Below, in pieces: positions 1 to 8,249 of a stretch of DNA of 64,000 nucleotides (its first letter is position 1; each line of letters opens with the position of its first letter). This DNA comes from Paraburkholderia sp. BL10I2N1 (GTDB lineage: Bacteria > Pseudomonadota > Gammaproteobacteria > Burkholderiales > Burkholderiaceae), in NCBI RefSeq assembly GCF_004361815.1, contig NZ_SNWA01000003.1, forward strand, positions 372,001-436,000, written 5' to 3'. Made by a program: the position numbers and the translations under genes. The notes beneath the pieces were generated by a model. That model did no database searches and was not told where the DNA came from. It saw only the letters and a program-made list of their open reading frames with translations.

Positions 1-6
1 GACATG

Positions 7-72
7 AAAATGCTCCTCAAGGAAAACGGCGGGGAGCAACCCCTGAAGGGATGGGCTCCCCACAGGGTTGAG
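7..72 (-). promoter_or_regulatory. Pseudoknot/SD-switch leader (L1) of a gene leaving the window
   Basis: Read on the minus strand this is the 5' leader of a gene whose ATG lies at 6-4, so only its start codon is in the window. A CCC-n-GGG stem (41-67) has a loop containing GGGGAGC (55-61). The arm GCTCCCC (31-37) can pair with that loop, or its GCTCC part can pair with GGAGC (12-16), which is the Shine-Dalgarno sequence (TTGAGGAGC). The same layout recurs in about ten other leaders here. The pairing is seen directly; the switching role is inferred. Confidence 0.6.
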
Positions 73-99
73 ATACGAAAAATAAAATGGCTTCGGCGC

Positions 100-2421
100 T
101 CAGGCCGCGAGAGCCTGGACGTCAATCACTGCATCGGCTTCCAGAATCAGGTCCGGCGTTTGCGAGATGAAGAACTCCCGCTCATAGCCACCCTGATTCA
201 GGACTTCACGTTTCATCCGCATGAACTGCAGCTTGCGCTCAGGATCGAGCGGGCCATCGGACTCGTCGCTGAACAGCGTCTGATACGGTTGGCCTGCGTT
301 GCGCGCGTGGTACAACGCGATACCCCGCGTCAGACACTCGTTGATCCAGACCTTCTGGCCACCCGACATCACCGCGACCGCCTTGGTGCTGTCGTTGTCG
401 GCGTCTTGCACGAGGATTTCGAATCCCTCGCGCAGGTCGCCACTGGCCAGCTCACGCTGGGTCCGGATCTCGACCGTGAAGCGCATGCCATAGCACGCGA
501 GCAACAGGTCATTGACCGTCTGCGTGAGCGCGGGGCCTGCATCGTCGATGGTCAGGGCGATCACACCTTCATTGCCCAGTCCCTTCGTCAGCAGCTTCCA
601 GCGTGCGATCTCGTCGGATATCCGGTTGGCACGCGACTGTGTCGCGTCGAATCCGGACAGTTCCCTTGTGATCGCCTCGCGCTCAGCTTCGCGCGTCGCC
701 TGCGAGCGGATCAATGCTTCGATCCGTCCATCGAGCGCCGCCAGCGACTCACGGTTGGCCGCGAGTTGCCGGTCAAGCTCGCCGATCGCTGCGGTGACGT
801 CAACGGCCGAAAGACGTGCCATCTCCGACTCCACCTCGCGAAGCAGGCCTGTAAGGCGCCTCGTCTCCGTCTCCCGGCGGGTCCGGCATTCAGCGTCCTC
901 AGCATCGAGGGCCGCGAGTTCCTGACGGGCGGTCACCAGTTCGCTTGTCGCGGCATCCAGCAACGGCTTGCGTGCCGCAAGCTCGGTCGCTTTCTGGAAA
1001 TCGCGACGCGCGGTTGCCAGCGCTTCGTTGACACTGCGCAGTTCGGTCCGCTTTGCGGCGAGTTGCGCAACCTGCGGTGTCAACAGGTCAGACTGCTCGC
1101 GTTGCTTGCGAAAGTTCTCGCGAAGCTTCTCCAGCGAGATTGTCTGTTCCGCTACCCTCGCGGAGGCCTCACGTGCCTGGGCGAGAAGCGGACAGGTAGC
1201 GTGCATCTCGTGGCCAGCGCAGGGAACCTCGCTGACAACCGATGCCTGCTGCTGCAGGGTCTTGAGCAACGAGGCCTTTGACATGCCCTCGGACTGAAGC
1301 CCTTGCAGGCTGGTCGTTACCGAGGTCAGTGACAGCTGCTTCGCTTCGAGGTCGGCGATCGCCTGTTGTAGCGGTTCAATCCGGGATTCCTCCCGGCCGA
1401 TCCGCAACTGGGCTTCGTCCCTCATCGCTGCTGCACCCAGAATCGCATCGCGGTCACGCAAGGTTGCCTCGTGAACGCCGATTGACTTCTGGATCACCGT
1501 GCGACGCTGGCCTGATCGCTGCGACATGGCCGTGGCTTCAGTTGCAATCGCCTTCAACGAACCGGACAGTTCATTGCGGCGACCCGCCAGCTCTCGCAGC
1601 CGTGCCTCGACTGCGGCGCTCTCGCCCTGCTTCGCAACCAGCGTGGCACGTTGCTGGGTCAGGGTAGCCGCAGTGGCATGAGCCGCGTCCCGATCTTTCC
1701 TGGCCACGTTCAGTGCTTCACCATCGGCAGCCAGCGCGCGTTCCGTTTGCGCCAGCCGCTCACGCCTGCCCGACAGCGCAACAATCTCCTGTTGCACCGC
1801 GTCCAATGCCCGCCCGAGCACCTTCGCGACATCGCCGGCTTTCGCCGACAGCGCGCGCAGGTGATCGATTTTCAGCAGTTCCGCGAGCAGGCCCTTGATC
1901 TCGCTCGCACCGTAAGAGGCGAGCGGACGACGGTTCTGCGCGGAAAATACGCTGGTGAAAAACGATTCCAGCGAGCCGCAGATCGATTCGACGCAGTGAT
2001 CGTAAGTCTCGCCCTTCCCATCCGACGCCGTGCCGTCTGGCAGGCGGACTGGCTGCCATGAACCATCAACGGCGAGCGAAGCCAGGAAGTACTCGGCCTT
2101 GCCCACCTTGCCAGGTTTGCGGAACGCGAACGAAGAGCGGTAGCGGGTGCCACCGTGCTCCCATTCGAATTCCTTCACCGCGTGGGTGCCACAGAGGTGG
2201 TCCCAGTAGGAAAAGGCGTCGACCGACAGCTTCGTCGCACGAGACGGCATGATCCGGTACGGATGCAGGTTATCGATGATCGTGGATTTCCCCGCCCCGT
2301 TCGGGCCGGTGAGCGCAATGAGACCAGCCGGCAGCGACTCGAGATCGAGTGTCACGCTCTCGCGCTTCATCCCATCCCGAACGCCAGTAAAGCCTTCGAG
2401 CGTCAGTTTCAGAGGGCGCAT
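100..2421 (-). CDS. SbcC/Rad50-like SMC-type ATPase
   Basis: This 773-residue protein has the layout of an SbcC/Rad50 ATPase, the partner of an SbcD/Mre11 nuclease in processing DNA ends and hairpins. Seen: Walker A GPNGAGKST at residues 39-47, long charged helical arms, a central pair of cysteines (PCAGHEMHATCP, near residue 400) resembling the zinc hook, an ABC signature SGGQ, and a Walker B-like FSDESDGPLD near the C-terminus. It is shorter than E. coli SbcC (about 1050 aa), so the arms are short. Its start overlaps the previous gene (2409-2945) by 13 bp, implying coupling. A matching SbcD-like gene lies two genes upstream in the same operon, which supports the assignment. Confidence 0.85.
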   Translation of the reverse strand: MRPLKLTLEGFTGVRDGMKRESVTLDLESLPAGLIALTGPNGAGKSTIIDNLHPYRIMPSRATKLSVDAFSYWDHLCGTHAVKEFEWEHGGTRYRSSFAFRKPGKVGKAEYFLASLAVDGSWQPVRLPDGTASDGKGETYDHCVESICGSLESFFTSVFSAQNRRPLASYGASEIKGLLAELLKIDHLRALSAKAGDVAKVLGRALDAVQQEIVALSGRRERLAQTERALAADGEALNVARKDRDAAHATAATLTQQRATLVAKQGESAAVEARLRELAGRRNELSGSLKAIATEATAMSQRSGQRRTVIQKSIGVHEATLRDRDAILGAAAMRDEAQLRIGREESRIEPLQQAIADLEAKQLSLTSVTTSLQGLQSEGMSKASLLKTLQQQASVVSEVPCAGHEMHATCPLLAQAREASARVAEQTISLEKLRENFRKQREQSDLLTPQVAQLAAKRTELRSVNEALATARRDFQKATELAARKPLLDAATSELVTARQELAALDAEDAECRTRRETETRRLTGLLREVESEMARLSAVDVTAAIGELDRQLAANRESLAALDGRIEALIRSQATREAEREAITRELSGFDATQSRANRISDEIARWKLLTKGLGNEGVIALTIDDAGPALTQTVNDLLLACYGMRFTVEIRTQRELASGDLREGFEILVQDADNDSTKAVAVMSGGQKVWINECLTRGIALYHARNAGQPYQTLFSDESDGPLDPERKLQFMRMKREVLNQGGYEREFFISQTPDLILEADAVIDVQALAA

Positions 2422-2945
2422 GTCGGCACCTCCAGAACGGGTCCGCCGAAGTAGTCGTCAGCCGACATCCACGGCATGTCGTCGTCGTTGGGCAACGGCG
2501 CGGCAATCACAGGATCCAGCTTCGGCGCCTCCACAGGCTTCACCAGCGTCCCGTCGACGGCCTTCTGGACGTCTTCGCAGACCTTCTGGAAGCTTGCCGC
2601 CGTCTGGGTAAGCAGTGCATCCCAGCCGTCACAGCCGGTCAATGCCCGAAGCTCGCGCCCGGACCACTGACTGGCATAGCCCGTGTTGAACGACCACAGG
2701 AGGTTTTGCATCTCGACGTCTAGTACGACAACGAGTTCGGGCTTTTCGGACTCGATCGAATCCGCCAGCACGAGACAGCTGTCGCGTTGAGCGAGCACGG
2801 CACCACGGTCGGCGCCAAAGGGTTGATGAAAGACGCCCGCGGTGAATCCGGCGTGTTTCACGAGATCCTGCTGAAGCACGCGGGCCATTGCGGTGGCGTT
2901 GTAATGCCGGACCCAGCTGGAGCCGGCGGGATAAAGGCCAAACAT
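2409..2945 (-). CDS. Hypothetical protein with acidic DDDMPW segment
   Basis: A 178-residue protein, not recognised. The ATG at 2945 is chosen over an upstream start because GTGGAG lies 8-9 bases before it and a structured leader ends exactly there. The N-terminal half is mixed alpha/beta in character. The C-terminal part holds an acidic stretch, NDDDMPWMSADDYF, which recalls the DDDIPF tail that SSB uses to bind repair proteins, although here it is not at the extreme C-terminus. It sits between SbcD-like and SbcC-like genes and overlaps the latter, so a role in DNA-end processing is a reasonable guess, not a demonstration. Confidence 0.7.
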   Translation of the reverse strand: MFGLYPAGSSWVRHYNATAMARVLQQDLVKHAGFTAGVFHQPFGADRGAVLAQRDSCLVLADSIESEKPELVVVLDVEMQNLLWSFNTGYASQWSGRELRALTGCDGWDALLTQTAASFQKVCEDVQKAVDGTLVKPVEAPKLDPVIAAPLPNDDDMPWMSADDYFGGPVLEVPTCAL

Positions 2946-3062
2946 GATCACACTCCACGAAAATGAGGCGGAGTGCGTTCCGGAAGGGATCACTCCCCGC
3001 CGGGGTCAAAAGAAAATGGATGCAGTGAACTGCCATCGATGCGTCAAAAGACGCGGGTGAAC
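2946..3062 (-). promoter_or_regulatory. Pseudoknot/SD-switch leader (L2) with 5' GCGTC hairpin
   Basis: On the minus strand the leader opens with a GCGTC/GACGC hairpin followed by ATCGA (3037-3056), then a CCGG-GGG/CCC-CCGG stem (2980-3003). The stem's loop side carries GGAGTG (2991-2996). Arm CACTCC (2970-2975) can pair with that loop or with GGAGTG at 2951-2956, which contains the Shine-Dalgarno. All three arms match perfectly over 6 bases. This is one of the clearest members of the family. Confidence 0.65.
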
Positions 3063-3157
3063 CTTGTTTCGATAGCCCGATCATTGGTTCGGGCTATCGG
3101 AACACGACTGTGTCCGCACGGGAGCGCCATACAGGCCACTCCCGCGAAAAGGCGGCA

Positions 3158-4531
3158 TCAAGCCGCAAAAAGATCATCGGTAAGCCACGACAGCGAAGAC
3201 GGTTGTGGTTCCGCCCTTGCCTGCGGCAGTTCGATGACAGGCGCGGCAACCAGTTCGGCGGTAGCCATCGACTCGAGAGCGACACGCAGCGTGCGCGGTG
3301 CAGGCTCGAGATCGATCCGCTCGAGTATGGCTGCCGCGATTGCCTCGGCATCACCTGTTTCGAGCAGCTGCAGACGCTCCACGACTGGCGCTGGCTCGAC
3401 GTTCGCCAGTTCGCACCAGCGAAGCACCTTGCCGTCGACAGTCGTTTCCAGGCTGATGCCCTGGGCACGGCTGCGAACTACCGGCAACACGCGCGGCTCC
3501 ATCTTCAGACCGCCGGCCCCGGCGAACATCGCCGCGATCGCGTCGCGGTCAACGAGCTGCCGGTGCTCTTCATCGATGTGCCAGCGAATGCGCACGAACG
3601 TGTCGGCTGTCTGCGCTGCGACTTCGGCCAGACGCGCCATGTCTGGCGGTCCGTCGAACTCGATGCACAAGGTCTTCCGGGATGGTGTTGGAATCAGCAG
3701 CGAATCCGACTCATCTGGAAAGACACCCCACAGGAGGTAGCCCTTGTCGCCTTCTTCGCCATAGTGAAACCGGCCGATCGACCCCGGGTACGCCACGCGC
3801 CTTCCCGCGCGCTCCCAGAACTGGTGCTTGTGGATATGACCAAGCAGGAAGGCGCTGCATTCCGCTTCGAAGAGCACTCCGATCGAGAATTCGTGATCGA
3901 ACCCCGCCATCGTCACGCCATGCTCGGTGACACAACCGTTCACCGTCCCGTGAGAGACGCCAGCAGTCGCGATGCCCGAAGCCCTCAGTTCCCTGTTCAC
4001 GCGGCCTGCCGCCGCCAGATATGCGGCAAGCACTTCGCCCAGTTCCGTACCCGCAGCCAGCGCGCCAACGCTTGCCGCAAGCTGGCCCTTGTTGACCGTC
4101 GGAAGGCAGGTGAACACGACCTCAGGCTGAAGCGCGATGATCTCGCCCAGCTCTTCGGGAGAGAACACCGGACCGCTGGACGCCGTGAAGCGCCCCTCGA
4201 CCAGGGCGACCTGGCAGACACGATCGGCAATGAATACCTCGTGGGCTCCGCCCATCAGGGCGAAGTTGTCGAGCGTGCCGGGCGGCTCGTGGGAGAACGT
4301 GCCCTGCAGCATCAGGACCGGCATGGCGGTAGCCAGCCGGTGAATCTGTGTCGCCAGAGCATTCAGCGACGGCGCGTGAGCGTCGAGCCTGTGATCTGTC
4401 GAGTCACCGGAAATGACGCCGACCTGAGCCTTCTGGTCGATGGCATCGCCCACCGCGAAACCGAAACACCGGTCAGATTCGACCAGGTTATCGGGCGAGT
4501 AATGCAGGTCAGAAAAATGTGCGATTTTCAA
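3158..4531 (-). CDS. SbcD/Mre11-like metallophosphoesterase
   Basis: A 457-residue protein starting at a TTG (4531) directly after GGAGG. The reading frame is open further upstream, but the first conserved block, MKIAHFSDLHYS, begins at this TTG. Metallophosphoesterase motifs seen: DLH (residues 8-10), GDSTDH, and GHIH with the following PGSIGRFHY. The usual GNHD block reads GTFSHE, so one metal-site residue may be replaced. The family includes SbcD nucleases that work with SbcC; the SbcC-like gene is downstream in the same transcription unit. In the leader, GCCTC can pair with an upstream GAGGC or with the GAGGC that holds the Shine-Dalgarno, like the other switch leaders. Confidence 0.82.
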   Translation of the reverse strand: MKIAHFSDLHYSPDNLVESDRCFGFAVGDAIDQKAQVGVISGDSTDHRLDAHAPSLNALATQIHRLATAMPVLMLQGTFSHEPPGTLDNFALMGGAHEVFIADRVCQVALVEGRFTASSGPVFSPEELGEIIALQPEVVFTCLPTVNKGQLAASVGALAAGTELGEVLAAYLAAAGRVNRELRASGIATAGVSHGTVNGCVTEHGVTMAGFDHEFSIGVLFEAECSAFLLGHIHKHQFWERAGRRVAYPGSIGRFHYGEEGDKGYLLWGVFPDESDSLLIPTPSRKTLCIEFDGPPDMARLAEVAAQTADTFVRIRWHIDEEHRQLVDRDAIAAMFAGAGGLKMEPRVLPVVRSRAQGISLETTVDGKVLRWCELANVEPAPVVERLQLLETGDAEAIAAAILERIDLEPAPRTLRVALESMATAELVAAPVIELPQARAEPQPSSLSWLTDDLFAA

Positions 4532-4617
4532 ATTCGCCTCCAGAAATGCAAAGAGGCCACCCGAAGGCAGCCTCAATGGTTGAACGCCGCACGGCGGCGT
4601 AGGGACAGGTAGAAAGG

Positions 4618-5103
4618 TCAGTGTTGCGAAAGCGCGTCCCGCACCCGCGTAAGCGTGATGCCGAGCAGGTTGAGACCTCGCCATTGCCGCGGGTCGGCAA
4701 TGCGCGCGTCGCGCTCGCCAAGCCCCACGCCCCAAATGCGGTCATAGGGACTGGCTTCGACGAGTTCAGTCGGCGCAGTGGCCAGCAGCATGGATCGCAG
4801 TGCGGGGTTCTGTGCGAACTTCTCGCGACAGCCAACGAACACGATCGATTCCCGGCGTTTTTCCCATTCGGTGAGATCAAAGCCCGCAACCTTCCGGCCG
4901 AGCATCTTCTGCGTCATCGGATCCGGTGCCGCGAGAATCCGCTGTGCCGACGGCAGGTCGTTGAAGAGCCTCGCTTTCGCGAACATCATGAACTGCTCGA
5001 CGCTCGTGAATGCGACATCGTGATGAACGAACGGGCACCGATGCCAGTTACTGAAAACATCGTCCGCGCCGAAAAACGCGGTGTAGTTCCCGATCCTGCG
5101 CAT
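4618..5103 (-). CDS. NADAR family (YbiA-like) protein
   Basis: A 161-residue single-domain protein with the NADAR fold signature: F-x-DDVFSNWHRCPF near the N-terminus, TSVEQFMMFAKA, then KKxGRxV-like GRKVAGFD, REKFAQNPALRSMLLAT, and the closing IWGVGLGERD and WRGLNLLG. Family members include YbiA/RibX N-glycosidases acting on riboflavin intermediates and, in more recent work, enzymes that remove ADP-ribose from guanine in DNA. In this setting, with SbcCD-like nucleases and other mobile-element genes, an ADP-ribose or DNA-base role seems more likely than riboflavin metabolism. The latter view is inference. Confidence 0.85.
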   Translation of the reverse strand: MRRIGNYTAFFGADDVFSNWHRCPFVHHDVAFTSVEQFMMFAKARLFNDLPSAQRILAAPDPMTQKMLGRKVAGFDLTEWEKRRESIVFVGCREKFAQNPALRSMLLATAPTELVEASPYDRIWGVGLGERDARIADPRQWRGLNLLGITLTRVRDALSQH

Positions 5104-5176
5104 CGGACGAGTCCTGTATCGAAAAGAAAGTAGATGGCCGCCGAAGCGGGTTGGTTCGATGCGTCAAATGACGCTG
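5104..5176 (-). promoter_or_regulatory. Leader with GCGTC hairpin upstream of NADAR gene
   Basis: The minus strand shows GCGTC-ATTT-GACGC followed by ATCGAACC (5155-5174), identical in form to the element in other leaders, and a CCGC-TTCG-GCGG hairpin. A small GGAC/GTCC pair brackets the start region (ACAGGACTCGTCCG before ATG). The CCC-n-GGG pseudoknot core of the other leaders is not evident here. Confidence 0.45.
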
Positions 5177-5229
5177 TCGAAAGCACTTGAGCAAGCCCGC
5201 TTGCTGAAATGTTCTCGATGAAAGGGGAA

Positions 5230-5256
5230 GAACTGCCAGCCCCGAGGGGCCGGCAA
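5230..5256 (-). terminator. Hairpin terminator after the Gp3-like gene
   Basis: Minus strand: GCCGGCCCC-TCG-GGGCTGGC followed by a T/C-rich tract, 17 bases past the stop codon of the gene ending at 5273. The T tract is short (TTCTT), so termination may be partial and allow transcription into the NADAR gene. Confidence 0.5.
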
Positions 5257-5272
5257 AGAGTGGAAGAGAGAA

Positions 5273-6634
5273 CTACTCGAAAAGCACGGACTGCGTTGCG
5301 CCCTTGATCTCGCGATCAAGGGCGGCCGGATCCGTCAACGCCTGCGTGAGCCGGGCGTTCATCCGGTCTACGTCCTGCGCGCGCTCCGCCCAGCCCCGTC
5401 CGTAGGTAACGTGGCCAAAAACGCGGAAGTCCTGCTGGCGCGCTTCGACACTCAGACCCAGTCGCTGCAACAGATCCGACATCCGGTGCCGCTTGTCTTC
5501 AAGCGACTCCTCCTGCGTGTCGGCCATCACCTGCTGCATCAACGGTCCTGGCGTTGCCGCTCCGGACGCCCCTGTTGTCACCGGCTGCGAATCGGGTGAG
5601 ATCGAGGACGTCGATGGATCGAACTCCGCGATGGCTTCAGCATTCGCAGCTGAGGTATGCAACGGGAGAACATTTCCGCCAGCCTCAATCAACGCGACCG
5701 CCTCGTTGGCCGCTTCGAGCGCGGGCAACGAATCGTCCGCACCATCAAGCAACGCACCGATATCGATATCCGCATCGAGGACCGTCAGCATCTGCTTTTG
5801 ACGTACTGCTTCGCCCCCTTCGTTGATACGCGTGATATCGAACTCCCGCTTCGAGATCCAGAATCGCGTGCCGGTCAGCTTGCCGCGTGCAAGCAGCACG
5901 GTCTGCATCGCCGAATACGCCTTCTGAAGTACGTAGATGGAGTTTGTCGGCAGCTCGATCAGACCAAGCCCCTTGATATCCGGTACCGCGAAGAAGAAGC
6001 TGGCCGACAGGTTGCACTGTCTCGCCTGATACTGCGGGCAGCGCTCGGGATCGCACACGCCATCGGGAATGGAATCGTCCTGACGGAAGATGACCACCCT
6101 GCCCCCGAAGTGTCGTGTGGCGCGCTGTGCCCGCGGATCGCGTTCGACCTTTGCATAGGTCTTGCAAAATCGTGTGCCGTCCTTTCCATATTCTGAGAAG
6201 AACTTGCGCCCGGCTGTGCCCCATGCCGCCATCTGGTTGGGGACGTTCTGCATCCAGTCATTGAATGCAAAGAGCACCGGGAAGCGATAAAGCTTCACGC
6301 CACTGCCGCGATCCTCTCCATACAGCCTGAGAATCTCGTCGGCGACATCGGGGTTATTGAAATCGGACCGACGGCACGTGAAGTAATCCACGTTCTTCGG
6401 CGCCAGCGGGTTCTTCACCTTGCACTTCGATTCAATCGCCTTCGCGATCGTCTCGAACGAGTCGCCGGCGGCGACCATCGTCGCGTACATTGACGCGGCC
6501 TGCTCGTTGGCTCGTGCCGCTGACGTGAGTGCCTTGATACCAGGACGTATCCGGCCGATTGTTGGCGGCCGCATGGCCCGCTCTTCGACCACACTTCGCG
6601 GTGGGCCGCCCAGCATGCTGACCACAGCATTCAT
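5273..6634 (-). CDS. Gp3-like (recombination directionality factor-type) protein
   Basis: A 453-residue protein. The centre holds a cysteine cluster, CDPERCPQYQARQC, followed by SASFFFAVPDIKGLGLIELPTNSIYVLQ. This arrangement, with an early RIRPGIK motif and a later T-x-S block, resembles the Gp3-like family that includes recombination directionality factors of phage phiC31; plasmid relatives are often labelled hydrolase or metal-binding protein. The C-terminal third is low-complexity followed by a short charged helix region. Its ATG forms an ATGA overlap with the preceding gene (6631-6897). No serine integrase is in the window, so a recombination role cannot be tied to a partner. Confidence 0.6.
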   Translation of the reverse strand: MNAVVSMLGGPPRSVVEERAMRPPTIGRIRPGIKALTSAARANEQAASMYATMVAAGDSFETIAKAIESKCKVKNPLAPKNVDYFTCRRSDFNNPDVADEILRLYGEDRGSGVKLYRFPVLFAFNDWMQNVPNQMAAWGTAGRKFFSEYGKDGTRFCKTYAKVERDPRAQRATRHFGGRVVIFRQDDSIPDGVCDPERCPQYQARQCNLSASFFFAVPDIKGLGLIELPTNSIYVLQKAYSAMQTVLLARGKLTGTRFWISKREFDITRINEGGEAVRQKQMLTVLDADIDIGALLDGADDSLPALEAANEAVALIEAGGNVLPLHTSAANAEAIAEFDPSTSSISPDSQPVTTGASGAATPGPLMQQVMADTQEESLEDKRHRMSDLLQRLGLSVEARQQDFRVFGHVTYGRGWAERAQDVDRMNARLTQALTDPAALDREIKGATQSVLFE

Positions 6635-6897
6635 GATGTTTTCCTCGCAAGAAAAAAGATTGCCGTGGTGCGCATGTTCCTGGCCGCCTGCTCCAGGTCC
6701 ATGGCCGTCGCGTCTCCGCGGCGCTCAGCAATGTGTGAAAGAAAAATGCGGCGCTCGGTATCGCTGAACGTCGCGATCTGCGCTACTTCACACCGCTCCC
6801 GCCAGGCTGGCGATGCGGTATCTGCAGATGCACGCTCCTGCGCAATCGTGTTGCTGATCGTTTCGGCAATACGCGCATCGAGACGGTCTGGAAGCAT
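6631..6897 (-). CDS. Small hypothetical protein
   Basis: An 88-residue protein, predicted to be helical and charged, not recognised. The start at 6897 is preferred because GGAGG lies 7 bases upstream; the longer frame would run through a terminator hairpin. It ends in ERRGDATAMDLEQAARNMRTTAIFFLARKTS and is coupled to the Gp3-like gene by ATGA. Confidence 0.7.
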   Translation of the reverse strand: MLPDRLDARIAETISNTIAQERASADTASPAWRERCEVAQIATFSDTERRIFLSHIAERRGDATAMDLEQAARNMRTTAIFFLARKTS

Positions 6898-6925
6898 TGG
6901 GAAACCTCCGGTACAGGACAAACGA

Positions 6926-6965
6926 CGAAAAAAAAGCGCGTTCCCCGGGTGGAGGAACGCGCTTT
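6926..6965 (-). terminator. Intrinsic terminator inside the leader of gene 6631-6897
   Basis: Minus strand: AAAGCGCGTTCC and GGAACGCGCTTT form a 12-bp stem followed by eight T residues. It lies only about 30 bases before the start codon at 6897, so it is a terminator in the 5' leader rather than after a gene. A second perfect hairpin (GAGCGCCAC...GTGGCGCTC, 6988-7020) precedes it. An attenuation role is possible. Confidence 0.65.
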
Positions 6966-7119
6966 CTGGATTCGTGGGAAATGACCCGAGCGCCACATCC
7001 CTTCTGGGGACGTGGCGCTCAGGGAGCCGCGAGGCTCATATGCGGGGACGTAAGTCGCCCCCGCGCAGCATGGTCACGCTGCGCAACAACCCATTTTCGG
7101 AAAATTCATTCCGCCGCAG

Positions 7120-7460
7120 GATCACGGATCAGTCTACTTCGATCGTTCTACCCAGATGGGCTCTGGAGAGAGAACACCCGATATCCGGGTTCGAACGATG
7201 TCGCGGCGCAAATGATTGCGGCCGGCGACGAGTTTCATGACTGAAAGATGGGGAGACGTGGGCTGGACGCTCATCAACAGAAGATTCCACACCAGTTGCC
7301 GTCTGGTCGGAGCATGCCCATGGGCACGGCTTGTACAGAAGATGGACTTCGGGCTACGAAGTCGAGGTCGATGCGTCAGTGACGCAGGAAGTAGAGTCAG
7401 TATTGCGTAAAAACGGCAGCGCAATACCCGGAAAGATAACGAAATCAGCGCAGCTTTTGC
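7120..7460 (-). promoter_or_regulatory. Operator box, -10-like site and 5' GCGTC element of a minus operon
   Basis: On the minus strand, box AAAAGC...GATTTC...TCTTTC runs from 7458 to 7431. TACTGA, a -10-like hexamer, lies at 7402-7397, 56 bases after the box start, and GCGTC-ACT-GACGC-ATCGA follows at 7388-7366. This is the same order and spacing as at 38.5, 46.8, 51.5 and 59.6 kb. It would drive the 6897-to-0 operon with a long leader. A 34-codon ORF (7238-7134) lies in the leader but lacks a Shine-Dalgarno. Confidence 0.55.
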
Positions 7461-7523
7461 CTGAATTCATCAGACTTGACGCGCGCACAATGATCGGTGA
7501 GAGAGACCACACCCGACAATCAC

Positions 7524-8159
7524 ATGGCTGCCGTTCTTGAACTCCCGCCGGATCCCGACCGGGATGCGCCGCCTGGCGACCCGCGCCCGGCACTGACCAT
7601 CGCCGCAACCGATACCTCCGCCACCGGTACGCCACCGCAAAGCGCTGGCGGCAGCGGACTGAAGCCGATCGCGCGGCTGACGAGCGATTCGCGCATCGAG
7701 CGCATCATTCCGGACTCGGACGCCGTCACTGTTCTACGCTATAGCTCGCAGTTCGCACGGGATTTTATCCGTAGCGACTATAACTTCTGTGCGTCAAAGA
7801 TCGCGGTCGCCCGCGGCGGCAAGATGCGCGCGATCGAGACGGGGCTTCGCGACGCAAGCGAGTGGTTGCGCAAGGCAACTGCATGGGTGGAAAAACATAA
7901 CGCCCGCTCGATCGCGCTACCGCACGAAGTCATCGAACTGAAGGTCACCCGGCCCCTTGCAGGCCTGCTCGTTCGTTGTCTGACCCAGTACGACCGGCTC
8001 TTTGTCGGCACGCTGGAAGCCGTCCTTGCAGAGAAGCTAAAAGGCGAGGAGCGCGAAACCATTCTTTTAAACGCTGCAAAACGGATCCGGCAGATCGGCC
8101 AGATCTGTATCCCGGACAACGACGCATACGACTTCGACGGCACCCGCCGCGACCAGTAG
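7524..8159 (+). CDS. Possible AcaB-like (DUF1845) regulator
   Basis: A 211-residue protein starting at ATG 7524; a GTG at 7497 in frame is an alternative, and neither has a strong Shine-Dalgarno. The N-terminal 50 residues are Pro/Ala/Thr-rich. The rest is helical with SGSxLKPIARLTSDSR and a C-terminal block, IELKVTRPLAGLLVRCLTQYDRLF, that resembles the conserved part of the DUF1845/AcaB family of conjugation regulators. A similar block (DIEVEAYSRFSMRLLSLMLKFDQV) occurs in the protein at 13484-14386, so the two may be distant paralogues. Family assignment is from memory and weak. It heads a plus-strand run through to 10904, divergent from the minus operon. Confidence 0.45.
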   Translation: MAAVLELPPDPDRDAPPGDPRPALTIAATDTSATGTPPQSAGGSGLKPIARLTSDSRIERIIPDSDAVTVLRYSSQFARDFIRSDYNFCASKIAVARGGKMRAIETGLRDASEWLRKATAWVEKHNARSIALPHEVIELKVTRPLAGLLVRCLTQYDRLFVGTLEAVLAEKLKGEERETILLNAAKRIRQIGQICIPDNDAYDFDGTRRDQ

Positions 8160-8194
8160 CTACCCGCATTCCAACCCACACGCACCGGGCGGAC

Positions 8195-8222
8195 TTGACT
8201 TCGCATCCGGCTGGATACGCTC
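8195..8222 (+). promoter_or_regulatory. TTGACTT-type promoter
   Basis: CTTGACTT followed 15 bases later by TACGCT, about 30 bases before the start at 8250. The same CTTGACTT core lies ahead of plus-strand genes at 38526, 51829, 54622, 55247, 59619 and 61149, so it is a recurrent plus-strand signal. The short spacing to the -10-like hexamer is atypical for sigma-70. Confidence 0.4.
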
Positions 8223-8249
8223 GAGCTGTCACCCCTCAAGAGGAACCCC

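Noticed and set aside
4..1281. 425-residue plus-strand ORF opposite the SbcC-like gene
   Set aside because: Antisense shadow; the minus frame has Walker A, signature and Walker B motifs.
3110..4612. 500-residue ORF on the plus strand opposite the SbcD-like gene
   Set aside because: Antisense shadow of a well-supported gene in high-GC DNA; rich in Arg/His with no domain motif.
7134..7238. 34-codon ORF in the long leader of the 6897 operon
   Set aside because: No Shine-Dalgarno and no overlap with other signals; could be a leader peptide but the evidence is too thin to list as a gene.
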